Shown here: piece after piece, positions 1 to 7,960 of the stretch
Layout of the letters: each line of letters starts with the position of its first letter
Position numbering within the stretch: the first letter of the stretch is position 1
Program-made: the position numbers and the translations under genes
DNA from: an uncultured Collinsella sp.
Lineage (GTDB): Bacteria; Actinomycetota; Coriobacteriia; Coriobacteriales; Coriobacteriaceae
Direction of reading: 5' to 3'
Assembly (NCBI GenBank): GCA_902492235.1
Contig: CABUKS010000010.1
Span: forward strand, 1-64,000
DNA length: 64,000 nucleotides
Notes under the pieces: generated by a model
Told to the model about the DNA's origin: nothing
What the model saw: only the letters and a program-made list of their open reading frames with translations
Database searches by the model: none

Positions 1-251
1 GCGCTGGTTCCCGGTTCCACCGGGCCGCGCGGCAAGGAGATATATTGCCAGACCGCGAAGCTCTGTGGGACGTCAATTCCACTCTTCACAAGTCCTACAC
101 AACATATTGCTTTCTATAGGTAATAGAAAGACTGGTGCGGATCTTCCGCACGTATCAGATGATGACCCTTTGGTTCAGGAATATATAGAGATCGGTCACC
201 TGTATGTGTTTATCTACCCGCGCTTTTAGCAATGTAAACCGCGCTTCAGAT
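1..251. other. Intergenic region, no gene seen
   Basis: No convincing coding region or RNA gene is visible at the left edge. A short hairpin (GTGCGGA/TTCCGCAC) lies near 134-151. The few reading frames that enter here are antisense shadows of rplT. Confidence 0.4.
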
Positions 252-288
252 AAAAAGAGGGAGCGCCGCGCACAACGCGACACTCCCC
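252..288 (-). terminator. Terminator of the infC-rpmI-rplT operon
   Basis: Read on the minus strand, a GC-rich stem (GGGAGTGTCGCG pairing with GCGGCGCTCCC) is followed by TCTTTTT. It starts about 20 bases after the rplT stop codon and fits an intrinsic terminator ending the ribosomal operon. Confidence 0.75.
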
Positions 289-308
289 TAGCGATTCAAG
301 AGAATCTA

Positions 309-668
309 TTAGGCCTCGAGAGCCTTCTTGGCGATGGTAGCCAGCTCGTTGAAGGACTCGATGTCCTCGTAAGCCATCTGAGCCAGGACCTTGCGGTCGA
401 GCTCGATGCCGGCAACCTTCAGGCCGTGCATGAACTGAGAGTAAGAGATGTCGTTCAGGCGAGCAGCAGCGTTGATACGAGTGATCCAAAGAGAACGGAT
501 CTCGCGCTTCTTGTTGCGGCGATCACGATACTGATACTGCAGGGAGTGCTGGACCTGCTCTTTAGCATGCTTGTAAGTACGCGAAGCGGCACCGTAGTAA
601 CCCTTCGCACGGTGCATAACGGTACGGCGCTTCTTCTTGGCGGCAACAGCGCGCTTAATACGTGCCAT
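309..668 (-). CDS. rplT: 50S ribosomal protein L20
   Basis: This is ribosomal protein L20, which binds 23S rRNA early in large-subunit assembly and in many bacteria represses its own operon. The 119-residue length is normal. The N-terminus is the typical basic extension (MARIKRAVAAKKKRRTV), followed by the conserved GYYGAASRTYKHAKEQV stretch and the globular C-terminal half with ISYSQFMHGLK. The start has AGGAG nine bases upstream. It is the last gene of infC-rpmI-rplT, the usual bacterial order, and ends just before an intrinsic terminator. L20 or the upstream leader probably controls the operon; see the attenuator at 1513-1545. Confidence 0.98.
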   Translation of the reverse strand: MARIKRAVAAKKKRRTVMHRAKGYYGAASRTYKHAKEQVQHSLQYQYRDRRNKKREIRSLWITRINAAARLNDISYSQFMHGLKVAGIELDRKVLAQMAYEDIESFNELATIAKKALEA

Positions 669-714
669 GTTCTATCAACTCCTAGACGGTAAAACGAAAA
701 ACGGGAACGCGAAC

Positions 715-906
715 TTAGGCGAGACGCGACTTGATGACCTTGCGGTCGGCAGCGGCAATCTCGGTCTCCTGACGGAAGCCACGCTTACGCTTGGTGGACT
801 TCTTGCTCAGGATGTGGCTCTTGAAAGCCTTGGCGCGCATAAGCTTGCCGGTACCAGTCTTGCGGAAACGCTTCTTGGTGCCGCTGTGGGACTTCATCTT
901 AGGCAT
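715..906 (-). CDS. rpmI: 50S ribosomal protein L35
   Basis: Ribosomal protein L35 is a small basic component of the large subunit. The 63 residues begin MPKMKSHSGTKKRFRKTGTG, a near-invariant L35 start, and contain the KAFKSHIL segment. AAGGAG lies seven bases before the ATG. It sits between infC and rplT with gaps of 32 and 46 bases, so the three genes are surely one transcript. Confidence 0.98.
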   Translation of the reverse strand: MPKMKSHSGTKKRFRKTGTGKLMRAKAFKSHILSKKSTKRKRGFRQETEIAAADRKVIKSRLA

Positions 907-938
907 GAAATACTCCTTAATCGGTTACAGAACACTAG

Positions 939-1493
939 TTACTTAGTATCGCTTGCCGCTTTATCCTCATCGAAGGCGCCCTTAATCGGGGCGAGCAGCA
1001 TAAGCATGTTACGGCCTTCCATCTTAGGCTTGGACTCGACCGTAGCGTAAGGCTTGAGATCCTCGGCGAGACGCTCGAGAACGTTAAAGCCCTGCTCCGG
1101 GTGAGCCATCTCACGGCCGCGAAACATGATGGTGATCTTAACGCGTGCGCCCTTCTTGAGGAAACGCAGAACGTGGCCCTTCTTGGTCTCGTAGTCGCCA
1201 ACGTCGATCTTGGGTCGGAACTTCATTTCCTTGACCTCGACCTTGGACTGGTTCTTACGAGCAGCCTTGGCCTTCATGGCCTGCTGGTACTTGAACTTAC
1301 CGTAGTCCATGACCTTGCAGACCGGCGGCTCCGCGTTGGGAGCGATCTCGACCAGGTCGAGACCCTGATCGTCGGCGACGCGCTGGGCATCGCGGATGGC
1401 GAACAGGCCGAGCTGAGAGCCATCGACGCCAATCAAACGGCACGAAGATGCAGTGATCTCGTCGTTGATGCGGGTGTCATCAGACTTAGCTAT
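939..1493 (-). CDS. infC: Translation initiation factor IF-3, probable AUA start
   Basis: IF-3 binds the 30S subunit, blocks premature 50S joining and rejects wrong start codons. The N-terminal domain (RINDEITASSCRLIGVDG, DAQRVADDQGLDLVEIAP), the linker (KVMDYGKFKYQQ) and the C-terminal domain (KEMKFRPKIDVGDYETK, RGREMAHPEQG) are all present. The frame has an ATG at 1508, but that ATG overlaps the GGAGG ribosome site itself and has no such site upstream. With GGAGG placed eight bases ahead, the likely start is ATA at 1493, giving 184 residues from M-AKSDDTRINDEI. AUU, AUA or AUC starts are known for infC and allow IF-3 to repress its own translation. The alternative is 1508. A leader attenuator lies immediately upstream. 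Confidence 0.9.
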   Translation of the reverse strand: MAKSDDTRINDEITASSCRLIGVDGSQLGLFAIRDAQRVADDQGLDLVEIAPNAEPPVCKVMDYGKFKYQQAMKAKAARKNQSKVEVKEMKFRPKIDVGDYETKKGHVLRFLKKGARVKITIMFRGREMAHPEQGFNVLERLAEDLKPYATVESKPKMEGRNMLMLLAPIKGAFDEDKAASDTK

Positions 1494-1512
1494 TTTCCCT
1501 ACCTCCATTCAT

Positions 1513-1545
1513 AAAAAAAATAACCCGGCGCTTCTCAGCAACCAG
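1513..1545 (-). promoter_or_regulatory. Attenuator-like terminator in the infC leader
   Basis: On the minus strand a stem (CCTGGTTGCT pairing imperfectly with AGCGCCGGG) is followed by TTATTTTTTTT, ending only about 12 bases before the infC ribosome site. Further upstream lie competing stems: CTTCCTC/GAGGAAG near 1560-1578 and GGAACCC/GGGTTCC near 1628-1643. A terminator directly ahead of infC fits the transcription attenuation known for infC-rpmI-rplT leaders in other Gram-positive bacteria. Whether L20 is the ligand is inference. Confidence 0.55.
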
Positions 1546-1712
1546 GTCGTACACATAGACTTCCTCGATTTGAGGAAGGGAATCTAAGTTGTATGACCAG
1601 TCAGCTGCTCATTGGCGCCAAAAGGTGGGAACCCTCGGGTTCCTCTTTAGGGCATTGCGGGAACAACGCCTTGCGAATAATAACACGTACAGCGCGTTAT
1701 CACATTACGTAC

Positions 1713-1779
1713 ACGAAAAAGGGGCCTTGACCCCCTTGAACGCTCGCTTGCATGTATGGTGCCCGAGGCGAGACTCGAA
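1713..1779 (-). repeat. Duplicated tRNA-Leu 3' end plus terminator
   Basis: This 67-base stretch repeats 1896-1963: the last 23 bases of tRNA-Leu (T-loop TTCGA, T-stem strand, acceptor strand and CCA), the trailer GCAAGCGAGCG and the terminator hairpin. About 49 bases at the tRNA side are identical in both copies. The body of the tRNA is missing here, so it cannot be functional. A truncated tRNA 3' end is the classic scar of site-specific integration, but a simple local duplication is equally possible. Confidence 0.75.
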
Positions 1780-1898
1780 GGGCCTTCGCTTCGCGAAGCC
1801 CCGGGCTTCGGACGCGCGGTGCCCTCGCCACGCTCCGCTACAAACAGGCCGCAGGCCTGTTTGCTTAACGCTTCGCGCGCTCACGCGAGTCCGGCACG

Positions 1899-1921
1899 AA
1901 AAAGGGGGCCGCAACCCCCTT
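1899..1921 (-). terminator. tRNA-Leu terminator
   Basis: On the minus strand AGGGGG, a six-base loop, CCCCC and then TTTTT follow the tRNA by about 20 bases. A sister copy of this hairpin lies at 1716-1737 in the duplicated segment. Confidence 0.75.
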
Positions 1922-1940
1922 GAACGCTCGCTTGCATGTA

Positions 1941-2028
1941 TGGTGCCCGAGGCGAGACTCGAACTCGCACGTTGTTGCCAACGGTGGATTTTGAGTCCAC
2001 TGCGTCTGCCAATTCCGCCACTCGGGCA
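1941..2028 (-). tRNA. tRNA-Leu (anticodon CAA)
   Basis: The reverse complement folds as an 88-base class II tRNA. The acceptor strands TGCCCGAG and CTCGGGCA pair, the D-loop carries TGGCAGACGC, and the anticodon stem GTGGA/TCCAC encloses CTCAAAA with anticodon CAA. A variable arm and the TTCGAGTC T-loop follow, and CCA is encoded. It decodes UUG. A partial copy of its 3' end lies downstream at 1713-1779. Confidence 0.96.
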
Positions 2029-2066
2029 CGCAATGCGTGAGTTAGTTTATCACAGCTTTCTACCGA

Positions 2067-3518
2067 TTAGTTCGAAAATGGAACTTCGAGCATTTCGATG
2101 AGTTCGACCGTGCGGAGCATCTCGCGCTGACGGCATCCGCGACCGTCGACCGAAGCCTCGCCCATCTGGTTATCGTAAGGGTCCTCGCGCATGCCGTCGA
2201 AAGAGGGGTCAAACCCTGCCTGGAATCGATTGTTGGCCACCATACGCCACGGGTCGAGATTGCCAAAGTAGTGACGGCGGCGCCACTCCTCCCCCATCCT
2301 GCGAGCAGAAGATCCAAATGACACGTCGGCGTTGAGCCAACCGGTCTGCGGCGTATAGAACTCTGCCCAGTCGTGCGACCCCACCGAATCGGGCGCAACG
2401 TACAGGCCGCTCTGCCAACGGGCAGGAACGCCCGCAATGCGGCACATGGTGATAAACGTGAGCGCCATAACACCGCAATCGCCGCGGAGCGAGTGTGCAC
2501 AGTCATCGGCAATAGATCCCAAAAGCAGGTACGGTGGCTGATAGCGATAGTCGATATGCTGTGTCAGGTAATCATAGATAGCACGAGCGCAATCGAGCGG
2601 ATCCTCGAGCCCGTCAATAACACGCTCCGTCAGCTGTCGCAGGTACGGCGTAAACGCAATGTGCGGACGGTCCTCGGAGGTGTCCTCGGGCAGGGGCGCG
2701 TCCATACACGGATGCGCCGGAAGCGCACCCCCATAGATATCGCGATAAGCGGCATCGATTTGATAGCGATAGGTCACCGAGAATGAATGTTTAGTCGAAG
2801 ATGTCCAAGAGGCAGTACGAGCCGAAGCGTCTTCAGAGGCAACGGTACCCTCCGACGTCATATCGAGAACCTCGATATGAGACTGTTGACGACAGATGGC
2901 GGCAACGGGTAGCCACGCGCGAACAGCCTCTCCCTCCAGAGCCCCGGGGACAGACACGGATGCCTTAAGCGTAATAGTGCGAGACAGCCCGCCCTGCGAC
3001 TCCATCTCCTCGAGCATCTGGTTGCGCAGTGCAATTCCATCCGCAGAATCGGGACGCAGGCCCGGAACCTCCTTGGGATACACGCGCAAAGAATCAAGGA
3101 AGTTGTCAAGAACGAACAGTTCGCCATCGATAAAGCGCCAATCGATACGTTTGCGCTCAATCAGGTCGTCAAACTGCTCATCGGTAAACTCAGGCCACTC
3201 CTCGCGGATCATCTCGATAGCCCGATCACGCGACACCGAAAAATGAAGCGGCGTCTCGATCATACGATACCGCTCGGCGCGAACGCAGGCAGCAAGCGAG
3301 GAATCAAGATCTTGGGCAAGCAGGCGATCGCAAGCCTCAATAGCCTGCGAAAGATACCCTGCATCCTTTAAACGCAGGATCTCGGGCGGCAGTCCAATAT
3401 CGAGATGGCGAAAGTCATCACAGCAAACATCAACCAAGCACCCAACCGGCCCCTCGGCAATAACCTTCCCATCAGCAGGCGACACGTTAATTACAGCCAT
3501 ACCAAAACTCCAAGTCAC
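2067..3518 (-). CDS. Transglutaminase-like domain protein
   Basis: A 483-residue cytoplasmic-looking protein with a transglutaminase-like (papain-fold) domain in the C-terminal half. The triad is visible as Cys348 in RGDCGVMALTFITMCR, His382 in SHDWAEFY and Asp398 in WLNADVSFG. Family members are usually proteases or amide-bond enzymes, but the substrate cannot be told from sequence. The N-terminal 230 residues match nothing I recognise and include a repeat-like helical stretch. There is no signal peptide. The frame starts at 3518; a second ATG at 3500 (MAVINVSP) is an equally good start. It is flanked by the tRNA gene and a long hairpin, with no operon partner. Confidence 0.75.
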   Translation of the reverse strand: MTWSFGMAVINVSPADGKVIAEGPVGCLVDVCCDDFRHLDIGLPPEILRLKDAGYLSQAIEACDRLLAQDLDSSLAACVRAERYRMIETPLHFSVSRDRAIEMIREEWPEFTDEQFDDLIERKRIDWRFIDGELFVLDNFLDSLRVYPKEVPGLRPDSADGIALRNQMLEEMESQGGLSRTITLKASVSVPGALEGEAVRAWLPVAAICRQQSHIEVLDMTSEGTVASEDASARTASWTSSTKHSFSVTYRYQIDAAYRDIYGGALPAHPCMDAPLPEDTSEDRPHIAFTPYLRQLTERVIDGLEDPLDCARAIYDYLTQHIDYRYQPPYLLLGSIADDCAHSLRGDCGVMALTFITMCRIAGVPARWQSGLYVAPDSVGSHDWAEFYTPQTGWLNADVSFGSSARRMGEEWRRRHYFGNLDPWRMVANNRFQAGFDPSFDGMREDPYDNQMGEASVDGRGCRQREMLRTVELIEMLEVPFSN

Positions 3519-3640
3519 TAGAACCCTTGAAGTCCATTGTACCGAGATAAAAAGAAAGCCCCAACAAAGGAGCCATCAACACCGCCGAACGGTAGTCAAA
3601 TAAATAATTCAGCCCAGTAACCCTGCGGCGTTAAACAAAG

Positions 3641-3730
3641 GAAGCCCCGTCCCCCGGAACTGTTTCCTTGGCGCGACTTCTGGCGAAGCCAGGTGAGCGC
3701 AAAGGAAACAGTGTAGGGGGACGGGGCTTC
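3641..3730. repeat. 90-base intergenic hairpin
   Basis: Outer arms GAAGCCCCGTCCCCC (3641-3655) and its exact complement (3716-3730) enclose inner arms ACTGTTTCCTT and AAGGAAACAGT. The result is an almost continuous stem. There is no T-tract. It sits 20 bases past the aldolase stop codon, so it may act as an RNA 3' end, but its size and GGGGACGGGG arms resemble repetitive extragenic palindromes. Similar hairpins lie at 14091-14155, 43801-43833 and 57907-57959. Confidence 0.7.
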
Positions 3731-3751
3731 CGGCGGGTAGTTTAGCGACGC

Positions 3752-4618
3752 TTACGCCTTGTTGACGGAGCCAAACTCCTCCATGAGCTCCTTGGTGCGG
3801 GCAACGATGTTGTCACGACCAGGCTTGAGGAGCTTGCGGGGGTCAAAGCCCTTGCCCTGCTGATCCTTGCCGGCCTCGATGTACTCGCGAACACCCTTGG
3901 CGAAGACGAGCTGCAGATCGGTGTTGACGTTGATCTTGGAGATACCCAGGGAGATGGCCTTCTTGATCTGATCCTCGGGGATGCCGGTGCCACCGTGCAG
4001 GACGAGGGGCAGGTCGCCGGTCTGAGCCTTGATCTCGCCCAGGCGCTCGAAGGAAAGGCCAGCCCAGTCGGCAGGGTACACGCCGTGGATGTTGCCGATA
4101 CCGCAGGCGAGGAAGTCGACGCCCAGGTCAGCAATCTGCTTGCACTCAGCAGGATCAGCGAGCTCGCCGCTGGAGGTCACGCCGTCCTCGGTGCCGCCGA
4201 TGCCGCCGACCTCGGCCTCGATGGACATGCCCTTGGAGTGGGCAAGCTCAACGAGCTCCTTGGTGCGGTCGAGGTTAAGCTGGAAGGTCTCCTCATGAGA
4301 GCCGTCATACATGATGGACGTGAAGCCGGCCTCGATGCACTTGAAGCAGTCCTCGTAAGAACCGTGATCGAGGTGAAGGGCGACGGGAACGGTAACGCCC
4401 GTGGCCTCGACGGCAGCCTTGACCATGTCGGCGCAGACCTTGAAACCGCCCATCCACTTAGCGGCACCAGCGGTGCACTGAAGGATCAGCGGGGACTTGG
4501 CCTCCTCGGCGGCCTGGAGAATAGCCAGGGTCCACTCGAGGTTGTTGGTGTTGAAGGCACCGAGACCGTACTTGCCGGCCTCGGCCTTCTTGAGCATGTC
4601 TGCTGCGTTGACGAGCAT
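3752..4618 (-). CDS. fba: Class II fructose-bisphosphate aldolase
   Basis: Splits fructose 1,6-bisphosphate into dihydroxyacetone phosphate and glyceraldehyde 3-phosphate in glycolysis, and the reverse in gluconeogenesis. The 288-residue zinc enzyme shows the catalytic and metal residues in LHLDHGS (Asp84 and zinc His85), the acidic loop EAEVGGIGGTED, and the zinc histidines in NIHGVY and LHGGTG. The open frame continues upstream to 4885, but the ATG at 4618 has AGGAGG at good spacing and begins the family sequence MLVNAADMLKKAE. Transcribed alone; an extended -10 element lies at 4659-4667. Confidence 0.95.
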   Translation of the reverse strand: MLVNAADMLKKAEAGKYGLGAFNTNNLEWTLAILQAAEEAKSPLILQCTAGAAKWMGGFKVCADMVKAAVEATGVTVPVALHLDHGSYEDCFKCIEAGFTSIMYDGSHEETFQLNLDRTKELVELAHSKGMSIEAEVGGIGGTEDGVTSSGELADPAECKQIADLGVDFLACGIGNIHGVYPADWAGLSFERLGEIKAQTGDLPLVLHGGTGIPEDQIKKAISLGISKINVNTDLQLVFAKGVREYIEAGKDQQGKGFDPRKLLKPGRDNIVARTKELMEEFGSVNKA

Positions 4619-4658
4619 AAAAGAAACCTCCTGTAAGGTTGCTCCGATAACGCCTGAG

Positions 4659-4667
4659 ATTTTACCA
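4659..4667 (-). promoter_or_regulatory. Extended -10 promoter of fba
   Basis: The minus strand reads TGGTAAAAT, matching an extended -10 (TGnTATAAT). It lies about 40 bases ahead of the fba start. No clear -35 box is seen, as is usual for extended -10 promoters. Confidence 0.45.
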
Positions 4668-4812
4668 CGACATACCCGAGCATAAACGTTCGTTTGTTCA
4701 CGAATACCATCCGATTGGACAAATTTTGACCGTTTGCCCCACAGAATCGACCCACTGGGGAAAATAGCTTGACGATTGAGCGGTCTTCGTGGTTCGAAAG
4801 ACGGCTTCGAGC

Positions 4813-5496
4813 CTACATCTGCATAAACGGGTTCTGCATAAGTTCGCGCGCCATCGTGGTCGAATCGCCATGGCCCGTCAAGCAAACGGTATCGGGCGGA
4901 AGCATCTTGGCAAGTTTGGAGAGCGAGCGCATAATCGCCGCCTCGTCACCGCCGGAAAGATCGGTACGACCGTGGCTGCCCGGGAAAAGCGTGTCGCCCA
5001 CAAAGGCGATGTTTCCCTGCTCGGTCGCGGCGAACAGGACGATGCCGCCCGGCGTATGCCCCGGCGTCTCGATCACCTGCAGGCAGACGTCGCCCACCTC
5101 GATTGTATCGCCCTCGGCAAGCAAGCGCGTCGGCTCACCCGGATCGGGCGTCTCGATACCCCACATGACACGCTGCTCCTCGATATTTGCGCGAGGTACC
5201 GTCACGTCCTTAGCGCACAACTCATATAGCGCACTGTCGCCAACGACAGCTCGAACCCCGGCAACCCCGCCAACATGGTCGGCATGACCGTGCGTGCAGA
5301 CAGAGCCGAGTACGCGCACCTCGGGATGCGCGGTGCGGATATGCTCCACAAGACGCTCGCCCTCCCACGCCGGATCGACGATTAAGCACTCGTCATTCGA
5401 AATCACGGCGTAGCTGTTGGTCTGAATCGGGCCGTTGACGAGCGCCTCAATCGAAGCCGTGCCTCGGGGTGTCAGGTCCAAAGTCATATCGTCCAT
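4813..5496 (-). CDS. Metallo-beta-lactamase-fold hydrolase
   Basis: A 227-residue hydrolase of the glyoxalase II type. The binuclear metal motif THGHADHVGG lies at about residues 68-77, with later ligands in ETPGHTPGG and VGDTLF. Family members hydrolyse thioesters such as S-lactoylglutathione or related substrates; the substrate here is not determinable. ATG at 5502 leaves almost no gap to AAGGAGGG, so the in-frame ATG at 5496 is preferred. It follows rel in the same direction, but a strong hairpin (5520-5551) separates them. Confidence 0.85.
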   Translation of the reverse strand: MDDMTLDLTPRGTASIEALVNGPIQTNSYAVISNDECLIVDPAWEGERLVEHIRTAHPEVRVLGSVCTHGHADHVGGVAGVRAVVGDSALYELCAKDVTVPRANIEEQRVMWGIETPDPGEPTRLLAEGDTIEVGDVCLQVIETPGHTPGGIVLFAATEQGNIAFVGDTLFPGSHGRTDLSGGDEAAIMRSLSKLAKMLPPDTVCLTGHGDSTTMARELMQNPFMQM

Positions 5497-5519
5497 GCGC
5501 ATACCCTCCTTCTAAAATA

Positions 5520-5551
5520 CGCTCGAGGCACCAAACGATGCCTCGAGCGTA
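5520..5551 (-). terminator. Terminator between rel and the MBL hydrolase gene
   Basis: Stem ACGCTCGAGGCA pairs perfectly with TGCCTCGAGCGT around an eight-base loop and is followed on the minus strand by ATTTTAG. It probably ends most transcripts coming from recJ-rel, with read-through to the hydrolase gene. Confidence 0.65.
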
Positions 5552-5584
5552 ACCAATATCTATGATGCTGAGAGGCTCTCGCAC

Positions 5585-7945
5585 CTACACACGGCGCTTG
5601 AGTTGCGCTCCGCCCTCGCCGGGCATAAGACGGCGAGCGTCGTAGACCGAATCGACACTGCTGATGGAAGCCAGCAGCGGATCCAGGCCGCTCGCATCCG
5701 AAATCTCGACCATAAAGCGCAGGGTCGCAATACCCTCGCGGTTGGTCGAGGTGGCGGCGGAAAGGATATTGCCGCCTGCATCGCCAATGGCAATGGTGAC
5801 GTCCTTGAGCAGGCCCATGCGGTCCAGGCACTCGACCACGATCTCGACCTGGAAGAGGGTGTCGGCAGCACCATCCCACTCTACGTCAATCATGCGCTCG
5901 GGGTGCTCCATGAGGCCCTTGACGTTGGGGCAGTTGGCGCGATGCACTGAGACACCTCGGCCACGCGTGATGAAGCCGACGATATCGTCGCCCGTCACGG
6001 GGTTGCAGCAATGAGCCAGACGGACCAGCAGGCCACTGTTGCTCTCGCCCTTAACGATAATGCCGTTACTTGCGCTCTTGCCACGCTTTTGCGGCTTGCG
6101 GTTGGAGCCGCGGGCCGGCTGTTTCACGACCTCGGCGATAGCCTCGGCCTTGGTGAGCTGTTCCTCGGGCTTGGGGTCCAAGATTTGCTCGACCTTATTG
6201 CCCACAGCGCGCGGGGCAACCTTGCCGGCGCCGACGGCAGCAAACAGGTCCTCGAGCTGCTTGAAGTTAAACTGCTCCGCCACGGCGTTGAGCGCACGCG
6301 TGGAGCGCGGCGTGGAGATGCCATACCCGCGCTTGCGCAGGTCCTTGGCCAGCATATCGCGGCCGGCGGCAGCGTCGTCGTCCTTAGTCGCGGCGGCAAA
6401 GTAGCGACGGATCTTGGACTTGGCCGAAGGCGTCTTGACGATCTTGAGCCAATCACGCGACGGTTTGGAACTCTTGTTAGTCAGGATTTCAACGCGGTCG
6501 CCCGTCTTGATCTCGTGCGTGAGCGGGGCCACAGCACCGTTGATCTTAGCGCCGACGCAGTGGTTTCCCACCTCGGTGTGAACGGCGTAGGCAAAGTCGA
6601 GCGGCGTGGAGCCGGCACGAAGCGCCATGACCTCGCCCTTGGGCGTAAAGACGAAGATCTCCTGATCGAAGAGGTCGACCTTCAGCGAATGCAGGTATTC
6701 CTTGGCGTCGGTGATCTCATCAGACGCAGCCCAATCGAGCGAATGCTTGAGCCAGTTGATCTGGTCGTCCAAACGTTGAGCGTCATTGGTCTTGGAAGCA
6801 GACGATCCGCCCGACTTCTTATATAGCCAGTGGGCGGCAATGCCGTACTCGGCCTGCTCATGCATCTCGTAGGTTCGAATCTGAATCTCGAGCGGGCGGG
6901 CCGTGGGGCCGATAACCGTCGTATGGAGCGACTGGTAGTTATTGACCTTGGGCATGGCGATATAGTCTTTAAAGCGACCGGGCATGGGGTGCCACAGCGT
7001 ATGCACTGCGCCGAGCGTGGAGTAGCAATCGCGCACCGAATGGGTAATAACGCGCAGCGCCACCAAATCGTAGATCTCGGAGAACTCCTTGCCCTTGCGC
7101 TTCATCTTTTGGTAGATGGACCAATAGTGCTTGGAGCGGCCGTTGATCTGGAAGCCCTCCAGGCCAATGCGGTTGAGCTCATCGGTGAGCGTCTTGATGG
7201 TCTCGGCCAGATAGCGCTCGCGAACCTCGCGCGACTCAGCCACCATGCGCGCGATGCGCTGGTAGGCGTCGGGCTCAAGGTAGAAGAAGGACAGGTCCTC
7301 GAGCTCCCATTTAATGGAGCTCATGCCCAGACGATCGGCCAGAGGCGCATACACGTCCATGGTCTCGCGAGCCTTAAACAGGCGACGGTCCTCACGCAGG
7401 GCTGCAAGGGTGCGCATGTTGTGCAGACGGTCGGCAAGCTTAACGATGATGACGCGAATGTCCTTGGACATGGCGAGGAACATCTTGCGCAGCGTGAGCG
7501 CCTGCTTCTCGTCCATGCTGTCGACTTCGATGTTGGTGAGCTTGGTCACGCCATCGACGAGCTCGGCCACCGTATCGCCAAACAGGCCGGAAACATCGGC
7601 AAGCGAAGTCTCGGTATCCTCGACGGTATCGTGCAGCAGCGCGGCGCACACCACGTCACAGTCCATCTTGAGATCGGCCAGAATGATGGCCACCTCGACG
7701 GGATGGTTGATGTACATCTCACCCGAGCGCCGCTTTTGGTTGCAATGCTTCTCGGCAGCAAAGCAGTAGGCCTGCTCAACCTTAGAAAAGTCGTCCTCAT
7801 TCATATATTTGAGGCACAGACGCTCCAGCTTGTCGTAGCTGTCCGCCATAATCTCGGGCGGCAGCTCATCGGCATGCTTATAGTGCTCCATCTCCGAAAA
7901 CGGCTGGAGGGTGGAATCATGGGCGGTACGGGCTGCGGCATCCAT
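5585..7945 (-). CDS. rel: Bifunctional (p)ppGpp synthetase/hydrolase (RelA/SpoT family)
   Basis: Makes and degrades the stringent-response alarmone (p)ppGpp. The 786 residues show the full long-RSH layout. The HD hydrolase domain (about 70-210) has INHPVEVA, LLHDTVEDT and LADRLHNMRTL. The synthetase domain (about 270-390) has YDLVALRVIT and RFKDYIAMPKVNNYQSLHT. The TGS domain (about 440-500) has VFTPKGEVMALRAGSTPLDFA. A helical/zinc-finger-like region with LVRLAHCCNPVTGDDIVGF comes next, and a C-terminal ACT domain ends the chain. Both active sites look intact. The start has GGAAGGGG upstream. It begins 15 bases after the RecJ-helicase gene, so the two are co-transcribed. Confidence 0.95.
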   Translation of the reverse strand: MDAAARTAHDSTLQPFSEMEHYKHADELPPEIMADSYDKLERLCLKYMNEDDFSKVEQAYCFAAEKHCNQKRRSGEMYINHPVEVAIILADLKMDCDVVCAALLHDTVEDTETSLADVSGLFGDTVAELVDGVTKLTNIEVDSMDEKQALTLRKMFLAMSKDIRVIIVKLADRLHNMRTLAALREDRRLFKARETMDVYAPLADRLGMSSIKWELEDLSFFYLEPDAYQRIARMVAESREVRERYLAETIKTLTDELNRIGLEGFQINGRSKHYWSIYQKMKRKGKEFSEIYDLVALRVITHSVRDCYSTLGAVHTLWHPMPGRFKDYIAMPKVNNYQSLHTTVIGPTARPLEIQIRTYEMHEQAEYGIAAHWLYKKSGGSSASKTNDAQRLDDQINWLKHSLDWAASDEITDAKEYLHSLKVDLFDQEIFVFTPKGEVMALRAGSTPLDFAYAVHTEVGNHCVGAKINGAVAPLTHEIKTGDRVEILTNKSSKPSRDWLKIVKTPSAKSKIRRYFAAATKDDDAAAGRDMLAKDLRKRGYGISTPRSTRALNAVAEQFNFKQLEDLFAAVGAGKVAPRAVGNKVEQILDPKPEEQLTKAEAIAEVVKQPARGSNRKPQKRGKSASNGIIVKGESNSGLLVRLAHCCNPVTGDDIVGFITRGRGVSVHRANCPNVKGLMEHPERMIDVEWDGAADTLFQVEIVVECLDRMGLLKDVTIAIGDAGGNILSAATSTNREGIATLRFMVEISDASGLDPLLASISSVDSVYDARRLMPGEGGAQLKRRV

Positions 7946-7960
7946 CGAGGTCCCCTTCCC

